Source: an uncultured Akkermansia sp.
GTDB lineage: Bacteria; Verrucomicrobiota; Verrucomicrobiia; Verrucomicrobiales; Akkermansiaceae
Length of the DNA: 19,810 nucleotides
Reading direction: 5' to 3'
Assembly: GCA_904501975.1 (NCBI GenBank)
Contig: CAJGCZ010000041.1
Coordinates: forward strand, 1 to 19,810
Shown: positions 1 to 6,474 of the stretch, piece by piece
How positions within the stretch are numbered: the stretch's first letter is position 1
Layout: each line of letters begins with the position of its first letter
Translations under genes and position numbers: made by a program
Notes under the pieces: generated by a model
What the model saw: only the letters and a program-made list of their open reading frames with translations
Told to the model about the DNA's origin: nothing
The model's database searches: none

Positions 1-10
1 CGTAGGTGCG

Positions 11-110
11 TTCTTCACTACAGCGCCAGCTGTTCTTCACCATCTGCCGCAGGCAGATTCTTCACCATGCCCAACGGGCATTCTTCACCACGGCGTAAGC
101 CGTTCCTCCT
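11..110. repeat. Tandem array of small hairpins with constant TTCTTCAC linker
   Basis: The linker TTCTTCAC occurs at 11-18, 33-40, 58-65 and 81-88, with a degenerate TTCCTCCTC at 103-111. Between linkers lie four perfect but different hairpins: ACAGC/GCTGT (20-33), ATCTGCC/GGCAGAT (42-58), ATGCCC/GGGCAT (67-81) and ACGGC/GCCGT (90-103), with loops of 3 or 4 bases. The unit is 22-25 bases. The linker is conserved while stem sequences differ and stay self-complementary. The array may extend beyond the left edge of the window. No protein is supported here. The function is unknown; a non-coding structured repeat or a substrate of a mobile element are options. Confidence 0.75.
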
Positions 111-120
111 CCCAAATACC

Positions 121-246
121 GCGAGCGCAGCGAGCCGAATTTGTGAGCCCCGGAGGGGCGCTATAAAATAGCCCGGTGGTGGAGCCGCGTCAGCGGTGAA
201 ACCCCGGGTTAGACGCCAATTAATTGGAACCCCGGAGGGGTGGCAT
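121..246 (+). repeat. Left arm of a ~125-bp imperfect inverted repeat (REP/REPIN-like)
   Basis: Read on the plus strand, this arm runs GAGCGCAGCGAGCCGAAT, then GAGCCCCGGAGGGGC, AGCCCGGTGGTGGAG, a CCGC/GCGG hairpin, AAACCCCGGG, and GGAACCCCGGAGGGGTGGCAT. The same ordered blocks occur in reverse complement at 326-453. Internal stems such as CCCC-gga-GGGG and CCGC-gtca-GCGG suggest a folded structure. Two inverted copies around a short spacer resemble the REPIN arrangement moved by RAYT transposases, but no such transposase gene is in the window. It holds no credible gene. The 247-325 centre is AT-rich and shows nothing else. Confidence 0.7.
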
Positions 247-325
247 AAAGGGTTGCATTATATTGTAGAACTTTCATTATCCGTGTTTTATCAATAAATA
301 GCATAAATATTGAAGCCACGCATTA

Positions 326-453
326 TGCCACCCCTGGCGGGGTTCCAAAATATTTTTTCATCTTTCCCGGGGTTTCGCTGCTGCGCAGCTCCACCACCGG
401 GCTACCATATGTCGCCCTCTCCGGGGCTCTCAAATTCCGTTCGCTACGCTCAC
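326..453 (-). repeat. Right arm of the imperfect inverted repeat
   Basis: The reverse complement of this segment repeats the block order of 121-246: GAGCGTAGCGAACGGAAT, GAGCCCCGGAGAGGGC, AGCCCGGTGGTGGAG, AAACCCCGGG and GGAACCCCGCCAGGGGTGGCA. The inner hairpin is CTGC/GCAG here and CCGC/GCGG in the left arm, so both sides of the stem changed and pairing was kept. Just outside the arm (454-487), a CCCACAA/TTGTGG pairing recurs in the copy at the right end of the window. Short reading frames across it are shadows of the repeat. Confidence 0.7.
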
Positions 454-502
454 ATCAATGCGCCCCACAAATTGGTAGTTGTGGTGGGAAATACTATCGG
501 AG

Positions 503-522
503 TGTTGGACTTTAGTCCAACA
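503..522. repeat. GGACT/AGTCC hairpin, copy 1
   Basis: Arms TGTTGGACT (503-511) and AGTCCAACA (514-522) pair perfectly around TT. A second hairpin with the same GGACT-nn-AGTCC tip but a different stem base lies 27 bases away at 550-569. The matched tips and changed bases suggest two copies of a small palindromic repeat unit. Confidence 0.65.
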
Positions 523-544
523 TTTATTATCAAACCATACCACC

Positions 545-569
545 AAAAAGGTGGGACTGAAGTCCCACC
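545..569 (-). terminator. Intrinsic terminator of the ankyrin-vWA-FHA operon
   Basis: On the minus strand GGTGGGACT pairs perfectly with AGTCCCACC (stem spanning 569-550) and is followed at once by TTTTT. It begins only 8 bases after the FHA gene's stop codon, which fits an intrinsic terminator. The hairpin belongs to the same GGACT/AGTCC repeat type as 503-522, so a repeat unit appears to serve as terminator. The two-base loop means the end pairs probably open in RNA. Confidence 0.65.
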
Positions 570-577
570 CTACGATA

Positions 578-1885
578 TTAAGCACCGGTATGGACGAAGA
601 GGATGGCGGAAGACCAGCGCACCTCGCTCGTTTCTTCTTCCTTGCAGAACTCGATGGCAGTTTGCTCAATTTCACCAGGGCGAGAGAAGGAGTCTGCCTG
701 TTTCTTGGCTTCCTTCCACATGGCGGCGAAATGCCCGGGGTGAGTGCAGGCCACGGCAATGATAGTATCGCGGCCATAGGGCTGCTCCACATAAAGCTCG
801 TACTTGCTGTCCTTGCCGGAGGGCGGGAATTGCAGCTCTGTATAGGCCTGTACGGCATTGGAGGCACCGCCTACGCCGGGAACCAGCATCATGGCGTTGT
901 TTTCGCTATCGTATTGAATGAGGTATACGTAGCAATCCGTATTAGCACGGATGGCAAAGCGCAGCAAATCGCCCTCTTCCAGCGTGGGGGTGGTGTTGAG
1001 GAGTCGCAGGCTCAGCTCAAAATCATTCGGCAGTCCCCAAGCTTCGGCGGATTGCGAGGGCTCGCGGTGCACTTTTTCGCCATGAGCACCGGCTCGTCGT
1101 TTCAGCTGCTTGGGGGCAGCTAATGTGGTCTCTGTGCTCAGGGTGCCGGCAGCTGTGTAGAACGGGCGCGGTGCAGCACGCTTAACCAAGGCTTTGCGTG
1201 GCGGAGGTGCCACAAATTTACGCCGAGGGATAACGGGCGGTACAAAGGTTTTGCGCGTGGGCTCTTCCACCGTGGTGTAAACAGCGGGCTCCACCGGGGC
1301 GGGAGGCTCGTCTGCTGCTTCCGTGTATTCCGGTGCTGTCGTTTCCGGCTCTTCGGGGGCTTCCGCGTATTCCTCTACCTCCGGTTGCGGTTCTGCGACC
1401 TCCTCTATATATACTTCCGTTTCTACAGCAGGGGCTTCTTGTGGTTCTGCAGTAGCTTCCTCAACGGTCGGCGCCGGTTCATTGTAGGTATACTCCTCGG
1501 CAGCCGGGGCGTCATATACCACGGGTTCCTCTACCGGGGTGGCGGTGTATTCCGGCGTTTCCGTGTATTCTGCCGGGGCCTCGTCCGGCGTGTATTCCAA
1601 GGTGATTTTGCAGTTGCCTGCGCGGTACTGCTTGCCGGGCATCATCAGAATTTCCGGTTTGCGTACATCGTCTTCAAAAATGCCGTTGCTGGAGTTATTG
1701 TCCGTCAGCAGGGCATAGCCATCGCCAACGGTGAGAATGCAGTGTATGCGCGAGAGGTGAATTTCCTCAGGCATAGCAATTTCGCAATCCCTGGAGCGGC
1801 CGATGCGGTAGGTAGTGCCCGGGGTGGGCTCCAAATTGAAAACCGCGCCGGTATTATCACTGGTAATGATGTAGAGAGAAAGCAT
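578..1885 (-). CDS. FHA domain protein with DUF4384-like C-terminal domain
   Basis: 435 residues. Residues 1-97 form a forkhead-associated domain, a phosphothreonine-peptide binding fold: G29-R30, S45-R46-x-H48 and the N67-G68 of SSNGIF are the usual landmarks. Residues about 100-230 are a low-complexity Pro/Glu/Ala/Thr linker with repeated EYTE/EYTATP units, followed by a basic Pro/Arg/Lys stretch to about 290. The C-terminal part (LLRFAIRANTDCYVYLIQYD, then MMLVPG) resembles DUF4384, a domain often attached to signalling proteins. The start MLSLYIITSD at 1885 was chosen because it lies four bases after the preceding gene's stop and begins the FHA strand; the longer 1957 start would overlap that gene. 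It is the last gene of the operon and is followed by a terminator. The partner phosphoprotein is unknown, and no Ser/Thr kinase is encoded nearby. Confidence 0.85.
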   Translation of the reverse strand: MLSLYIITSDNTGAVFNLEPTPGTTYRIGRSRDCEIAMPEEIHLSRIHCILTVGDGYALLTDNNSSNGIFEDDVRKPEILMMPGKQYRAGNCKITLEYTPDEAPAEYTETPEYTATPVEEPVVYDAPAAEEYTYNEPAPTVEEATAEPQEAPAVETEVYIEEVAEPQPEVEEYAEAPEEPETTAPEYTEAADEPPAPVEPAVYTTVEEPTRKTFVPPVIPRRKFVAPPPRKALVKRAAPRPFYTAAGTLSTETTLAAPKQLKRRAGAHGEKVHREPSQSAEAWGLPNDFELSLRLLNTTPTLEEGDLLRFAIRANTDCYVYLIQYDSENNAMMLVPGVGGASNAVQAYTELQFPPSGKDSKYELYVEQPYGRDTIIAVACTHPGHFAAMWKEAKKQADSFSRPGEIEQTAIEFCKEEETSEVRWSSAILFVHTGA

Positions 1886-1889
1886 GGTA

Positions 1890-3353
1890 TCAGTAATCAA
1901 TGCTAATTCCTTTTTCCTGTGCCTGTTCCTGCAGCACGTTGAGAATCTTGTCGCCAAGGTTACCGGAGGCCTTTTGCTGTTTGTACAGCTCTAACAGGCG
2001 GGTGCGACGATTTGCTTCTCCGCTGAGGAATCCCATAATTTCTTCTTCGCTCTGGCCGCGCAGGCTGACGGGCAGGTTGCCCTCGCCACCCAGCAAGGAA
2101 ATAGAAAACTCGTTCCGAGGCGTACAGCGGTAGATTTCGATGGCATCCCAATCGTAACCCAACAGAATGCGGCGCTTGTTCTCCATAAGCCACTTTTGCA
2201 TTTTTGCCATATCTCGCTCAGGCGGGGCGGGGGCGTTGTTCAGCATATCGATGTGGCGGCGCTGCACCGCAGGGGCACCGATGGGCAGGGGCTTGCAGTC
2301 GTGCAGCCCTTTAAGGGTGCGGTATAAATCTTCCGGCGATACTTCTTTGGCAGAAGCGTGATCCATATCCAGCGTAAGGCCGATGCCGTTGCCGAGGGTG
2401 GCAGCTTCCTCCCACTCGGTATCCGGCTCGCCGCAGTGAATGGTGTTCACGATGATGTGCTGGGCGGTAGCCTCGGCAATAGCGCTGTGGTAATCGATGT
2501 TGCCTTGTGCAAAGGATTCGTTACCGGCAATGAAGATAACCTTCAGCATGTCGTCGCGGTCGCGGCGGTTCCACGGGAAGTTGTTGACAGCAAAGGAAAT
2601 GGCTGCGCCGCATTCTTCTCTGGCGCCATCGCAGGCCACTTCCTCCAAGCGGTGGCGCATTTTGCGCACTTGGGTGGTAAAGGGGCTAAGCTTGATGGGG
2701 GCACCGTTCTTATCTGCCTGGCCGTAAATAACGATGCCGACGTTGACTTTCGTCTTTTTGCCGTTGAGTCTGGCATTGGAGAGAGCGGTGAGCACCTGCT
2801 CCATGGAGTCGGAGGCGGCTTTGAACAACTCTTGCATACTGCCCGAGGCATCCAGCAGCAGCACTACTTGGATATCGTCGTTGTAGCCGGCGCCCTTGCC
2901 GCCACCGTCTCCGCCGCCGCTGCCCTCGCCATCACCGAAGCCTTCGCCGTCTCCCAGCCCGTCGCCAAAGGCGCCGAACCCGAAGCCCATGGCGTCGTCT
3001 GCGGCAACACCGTCTGCCATATTATCGACATCTGACGGGAAATCCATGGTAAAGGCAGAGTTTTCTGCCAGAATAATCGGTGCCGGTTGAGCAGAGGCGG
3101 AAGAGGGCTCTGATACAGCGTTATCCTCTTTTACCGGTCGCTTGTTGGTTTTATCCTGCTGTTTAACCGGGGGTGTGTAGGTGACAAAGGAGCTGGAGCT
3201 GGGTTTCTCAGAATAAATCTTGCTGATGTAGAGAATAAGCGCGCTGATGATAATGCTGAGAAGGGCCATGCCCAAGGCGATGCTGAGCATGCGCCGTATG
3301 AGGGTGGCAACTTTGCGTTGTACAAGATTCGTGGGGCGTACGTGAATGGCCAT
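1890..3353 (-). CDS. Membrane-anchored von Willebrand factor A domain protein
   Basis: 487 residues. A short basic N-terminus is followed by one membrane helix at about 22-44. A Ser/Pro/Lys-rich stretch and a Gly/Asp/Glu-rich low-complexity linker (about 122-156) lead into a vWA domain from about 160. The first MIDAS loop is intact as D168-A-S-G-S (DASGS). The usual later TDG is replaced by IAGNESF, a variant seen in a bacterial vWA subfamily, so metal binding may be atypical. The C-terminal about 130 residues have no clear family. vWA domains usually mediate protein contact, here probably on the periplasmic side. The start lies five bases after the ankyrin gene's stop and the stop four bases before the FHA gene, so all three are probably cotranscribed. 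Confidence 0.88.
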   Translation of the reverse strand: MAIHVRPTNLVQRKVATLIRRMLSIALGMALLSIIISALILYISKIYSEKPSSSSFVTYTPPVKQQDKTNKRPVKEDNAVSEPSSASAQPAPIILAENSAFTMDFPSDVDNMADGVAADDAMGFGFGAFGDGLGDGEGFGDGEGSGGGDGGGKGAGYNDDIQVVLLLDASGSMQELFKAASDSMEQVLTALSNARLNGKKTKVNVGIVIYGQADKNGAPIKLSPFTTQVRKMRHRLEEVACDGAREECGAAISFAVNNFPWNRRDRDDMLKVIFIAGNESFAQGNIDYHSAIAEATAQHIIVNTIHCGEPDTEWEEAATLGNGIGLTLDMDHASAKEVSPEDLYRTLKGLHDCKPLPIGAPAVQRRHIDMLNNAPAPPERDMAKMQKWLMENKRRILLGYDWDAIEIYRCTPRNEFSISLLGGEGNLPVSLRGQSEEEIMGFLSGEANRRTRLLELYKQQKASGNLGDKILNVLQEQAQEKGISIDY

Positions 3354-3358
3354 GTGCG

Positions 3359-4627
3359 TCAGTCTTTCTGTTGAGGTTGCAGACCGGCATTGCGAAGGGT
3401 GTCTCCGGTGGCTTTGTCTTTTGCCAATTTGGCATAATGGAAGGCGCTGTAGCCGTCGTTATCGGTGGCGTTAATTTGCTCAGGGGTGAGCCCCTTGAGT
3501 ACCTCTGCCAAGAGCTCCGGTGAGCTGCTCAAGGCCGCGTGCATGAGCACGGTTTCGCCTCGGGAGTTTTTCTGGGCGGGGTCTGCCCCCAAGTGCACCA
3601 GCTCTTTGTACAGTTCTGTATCGCCGCAGCGGGCGGCCTCGTGCAGGGGGAGGTTGCCTTCCTTATCTTCTGTTTTAATTAACTTAATTTGGCTGTTGGC
3701 CAGGGCAATGGCACCGGTGGTGTCGGCCATGCGCATAGCTAAGCAGAAGTAGGAGGTTCCGTCTTCCGTTTCTGCCTTGCTGAGTGTATTGGCGTGGTTG
3801 TACCATACCACAAGGCAATCGGCTGCTTCTTCATGCAGCAAATGGCGGAAGAGCGGGGCGCCGTCTGAAAGGATGATGTTTGTTTCTTTGAGCTGGCCAA
3901 GCAGGCCATCCAGCGCATTGGAGTTGTTGTTCCTCACGGCTAGTTCAACCAACGAGCATCCATCGCTCAGGCGGTTGCCGGCCTGCGCACCGTGCAGCAG
4001 CAATAAATCGACAATGGCATTTTGCCCGCTCTCAATGGCCAAGGCCAAAGGCGGTTGACCGTTGACCTGCCAGTCTGCAGAAGCGCCGCTATCGAGCATT
4101 TTGCGGATGATTTCGATGTTGTTGGAGGCAACAGCCTGCTCCCAAAGCGGCTTGAGGTGTTCCGCCAAGGCAGTGCCGCCGGATGCCTGCTCGTAGTCCA
4201 TGGCAATTTTGTTGCTCTTGTCGAAAAGGGATAAATCCGGGTTCTCTCTCAGCACCATCTCTGTAACATTGTTGTTGCCCAAGGCTGCTGCCAGCATGAG
4301 CAGAGTGCGCCCTTTGTCGTCGCGGAGGTCAATCTTGCTGCTCTTTTTTACCTTGGGGGCTAGGGCGCGTATGGCGCTTTTATACTCGTTGCATCGGCGC
4401 TTTTCTTCGTTGATGTCTTTTTGTAGCTCCCGCGCGTACTCGCGCTGTTCGGCGTCATTTTTTACTTCGCTGTGCTCGCGCTCCAAAGCAAGAAGCTTGG
4501 TGCTGCCTGCATCGGCCAGTTTGATGAGGGTTTTATCATCCGGTACGGCATGGCAAACGGTGGCACTGCCTAATAGAGCCAGCAGACAAAGAGTGCGGAA
4601 GGTGTGATGTGTGCGTGAGAGATGCAT
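3359..4627 (-). CDS. Exported ankyrin-repeat protein
   Basis: 422 residues from the chosen start MHLSRTHHTF. Residues 1-27 look like a Sec signal peptide (LCLLALLGSATVCHA, cut after CHA). A charged, probably coiled-coil segment follows (about 30-85), then ankyrin repeats recognisable by GRTLLMLAAALGN, PPLALAIESGQNAIVDLLLLHG, LPLHEAARCGD, ETVLMHAAL and YSAFHYAKLA. Ankyrin stacks bind proteins, so a scaffold in the periplasm is likely. A longer start at 4639 exists, but it would sit upstream of the transcription start predicted from the TTGCAG-N17-TAGTAT promoter, so 4627 is preferred. It is the first gene of the operon with the vWA and FHA genes. Confidence 0.85.
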   Translation of the reverse strand: MHLSRTHHTFRTLCLLALLGSATVCHAVPDDKTLIKLADAGSTKLLALEREHSEVKNDAEQREYARELQKDINEEKRRCNEYKSAIRALAPKVKKSSKIDLRDDKGRTLLMLAAALGNNNVTEMVLRENPDLSLFDKSNKIAMDYEQASGGTALAEHLKPLWEQAVASNNIEIIRKMLDSGASADWQVNGQPPLALAIESGQNAIVDLLLLHGAQAGNRLSDGCSLVELAVRNNNSNALDGLLGQLKETNIILSDGAPLFRHLLHEEAADCLVVWYNHANTLSKAETEDGTSYFCLAMRMADTTGAIALANSQIKLIKTEDKEGNLPLHEAARCGDTELYKELVHLGADPAQKNSRGETVLMHAALSSSPELLAEVLKGLTPEQINATDNDGYSAFHYAKLAKDKATGDTLRNAGLQPQQKD

Positions 4628-4641
4628 GAGAATACCCATCT

Positions 4642-4670
4642 ATACTACCAGTTGTAGGGCCTCACTGCAA
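4642..4670 (-). promoter_or_regulatory. Promoter of the ankyrin-vWA-FHA operon
   Basis: On the minus strand TTGCAG (4670-4665) and TAGTAT (4647-4642) are 17 bases apart. A start about seven bases after the -10 falls near 4635, giving a leader of about eight bases to the ATG at 4627. It shares the 4640-4735 gap with the divergent promoter at 4701-4729. Confidence 0.6.
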
Positions 4671-4700
4671 GCATAGAGTGTTGTTAATATTTGTTTTTTC

Positions 4701-4729
4701 TTGAAATGGCTCTGTACGGATGTTAGTCT
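4701..4729 (+). promoter_or_regulatory. Promoter predicting a leaderless mRNA for the lipoprotein gene
   Basis: TTGAAA (4701-4706), a 17-base spacer and TAGTCT (4724-4729). Only six bases separate the -10 from the ATG at 4736, so transcription would begin at or next to the start codon. The same TTGAAA-N17-TAGTCT pair precedes the gene at 11792. Confidence 0.62.
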
Positions 4730-4735
4730 TTTCTC

Positions 4736-5449
4736 ATGAAATGGCTTTTGATAATGACGGCAATGGTTGCGGCTTTGCTCCCTTCCTGCGTGGTGATGAC
4801 TTCTGTCGCTATTGCTGAAAGTTGTATTTATTCGCCCTACTCAGAGCGGGAAGTTCAATTTTTTCGCCTGGGTGAGGCTTATTATGTATCCTGCACGTTT
4901 CGTTACGCGGCCAGAAAAGATAAGCCAGTTATAGGCGGTGTCGTGGCCACTCCGGGGAGTGAGGTTTATGCGCCTTTTTCCTATAACAAGGAAATGGAGG
5001 AGCAAACCGTCTATGTTATGCTGACTCCGGATTTGGTGAAACGCTGCCTAGGTAAAACCGTCTCTGAGCCGCCAAAGGATTCTCCTCTTCTGATTAAGGC
5101 TGAGGAGTGGGATGCGGCGCAGGCTCAACTGTGTCAGCCGTTACGTTCCTGCCCGAAAACAATGTTCGCGTATTCTTCTCGAGATGAAAAACAATGGGGG
5201 TGCCGATATTCGGATTACGGCCATTACCTACGGATTACTTTGCCGTATAAGCACGGAGCAGAAGCGTGGGTGACTTATCCGTTGGCGGCGGTGTCACTTT
5301 TGGCTATTGATATTCCCAGTATGCTGGTCGTCAACTCTGTGGGGTTTGTTGGCGGGCTTGTGGTTTACCCTGTTGTTTCGCCGTTCCTGCAATATCATGC
5401 TACGGAGTCTGTACAGGCTCCTGCCGTGGAAACTGCGACGCATGAGTAA
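4736..5449 (+). CDS. Putative lipoprotein of unknown function
   Basis: 237 residues. The N-terminus MKWLLIMTAMVAALLPSC looks like a lipoprotein signal with C18 as the lipidated cysteine, although the proline at -2 is unusual. The middle contains several further cysteines (for example CQPLRSC) but no motif I recognise. The C-terminal part, about 183-225, is hydrophobic (YPLAAVSLLAIDIPSMLVV...VGFVGGLVVYPVV). It faintly recalls the IDLPxS segment of YceK-type lipoproteins, but this is not enough to assign the family. It converges on the gene ending at 5476, with 26 bases between stops and no clear terminator. Its own promoter predicts a leaderless transcript. Confidence 0.75.
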   Translation: MKWLLIMTAMVAALLPSCVVMTSVAIAESCIYSPYSEREVQFFRLGEAYYVSCTFRYAARKDKPVIGGVVATPGSEVYAPFSYNKEMEEQTVYVMLTPDLVKRCLGKTVSEPPKDSPLLIKAEEWDAAQAQLCQPLRSCPKTMFAYSSRDEKQWGCRYSDYGHYLRITLPYKHGAEAWVTYPLAAVSLLAIDIPSMLVVNSVGFVGGLVVYPVVSPFLQYHATESVQAPAVETATHE

Positions 5450-5475
5450 ACGATGCCGGCTTCGGGGAAGTGCCG

Positions 5476-6339
5476 TTAATCCTTATCTGTTGGGTGCATG
5501 GGATTCGGCCAATTCGCTAAGATGTTTTCTACGCGGGCTGCTACATCCTCACCGTTGCTCCACAGGGGAACATCGTAGTAATGGATGTGCCGCAAGTTAT
5601 CCATCCTTTCAGCTACGCTTCGGAGCAACGCCTCGTGTTCGTTGCTGAAGCTGTAAAGAAACTGCGGGTACTCTTTCAGCGGGGATTGCTCAAAGCGTCT
5701 GTGCTCTTTCTCCAGCTCTTCGTAATGGCGTATAAAAACAGCTAGGACGCTACGGTAAGCTTCGGCGTGTTGCTTAACGGCTTCGGCGCTATTCAGGAGT
5801 GCGGTGAACTCGTTGAGTTTCTCCAGAACGCCGAGAGTTTTGAAGTAGACATCCGGGTATGAATTCAGGAGGTCGCCCTCCTTAATGCCGTTGTAGGCCA
5901 CGCGAATGGTGCAGGTGGGTAAGGGGTAATCTTTCTTCTGATCTGCCCCCATGGCAAAGCTCCAGTCATCGCGATGATTGTTCAGGACAATGCCGAAGCT
6001 CATCAGGTCGCGCTTAATTTGCTCGCTTGCGTGCAGCATGTTTGACATGGCTTCATCTGTTTTGAAGGCATAGGTGTTTGTGATGCTGAAGGTGTGCTCC
6101 GCCTGCTCGGTCAACTCGATTTCTGAGTCGCAAAGGACGGCATCGTATTTTTCCTGCAAGCCTTGCAGATAGTCATGCACATTCGTCATGAGTGCTGAGC
6201 TATAGAACTCGCGATATTGCTCCAGCCGTGCGATTTTCTTGTTCTGTGCATAAATCTCTGCGATAAAGGCGCCCAATATAGCGACAATCAGGATAATAAC
6301 GGCAGAAGCAAGATAGGGTGTTTTGTTTTTCTTGTTCAT
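5476..6339 (-). CDS. Single-pass membrane protein of unknown function
   Basis: 287 residues from the start MNKKNKTPYLASAV. One membrane helix at about residues 8-30 (SAVIILIVAILGAFIAEIYA) is followed by a largely helical, charged domain with probable coiled-coil stretches (QNKKIARLEQYREF, RHYEELEKEHRRFEQ). No catalytic motif or known domain was recognised. The orientation is probably N-in, with the bulk in the periplasm. The reading frame stays open upstream to 6960, but that part is antisense to the YhaM-like gene and lacks protein-like character, so the start just before the membrane helix was chosen. No convincing promoter was found in 6340-6440. Confidence 0.75.
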   Translation of the reverse strand: MNKKNKTPYLASAVIILIVAILGAFIAEIYAQNKKIARLEQYREFYSSALMTNVHDYLQGLQEKYDAVLCDSEIELTEQAEHTFSITNTYAFKTDEAMSNMLHASEQIKRDLMSFGIVLNNHRDDWSFAMGADQKKDYPLPTCTIRVAYNGIKEGDLLNSYPDVYFKTLGVLEKLNEFTALLNSAEAVKQHAEAYRSVLAVFIRHYEELEKEHRRFEQSPLKEYPQFLYSFSNEHEALLRSVAERMDNLRHIHYYDVPLWSNGEDVAARVENILANWPNPMHPTDKD

Positions 6340-6439
6340 GAGGCTCAGTGTGGTTTGCTGCCGTTGGTGTAACATATTTTGAATGGCTATGCAAGGAAAT
6401 TGTTGTATGTTGCTCCTACAAAAAATATTGCATGAGGGG

Positions 6440-6468
6440 TTGACACTGTGAGCTGTGCGGGGTACAAT
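6440..6468 (+). promoter_or_regulatory. Near-consensus promoter of the exoribonuclease-exporter operon
   Basis: TTGACA (6440-6445), a 17-base spacer and TACAAT (6463-6468) form the best sigma-70-type promoter in the window. The expected start of transcription, about 6475, coincides with a GTG codon. The longer GTG start at 6448 would lie inside the promoter itself. Confidence 0.7.
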
Positions 6469-6474
6469 GCAAGC

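Noticed and set aside
11..110. CRISPR array
   Set aside because: The constant part is only eight bases and the intervening segments are self-complementary, not unique spacers; no cas gene is present.
310..1123. Overlapping small frames across the left repeats and the FHA gene end
   Set aside because: They translate the palindromic repeats or the opposite strand of the FHA gene and have no protein features.
2358..3035. 225-codon plus-strand frame opposite the vWA gene
   Set aside because: It is antisense to a well-supported gene, has no motif and no promoter.
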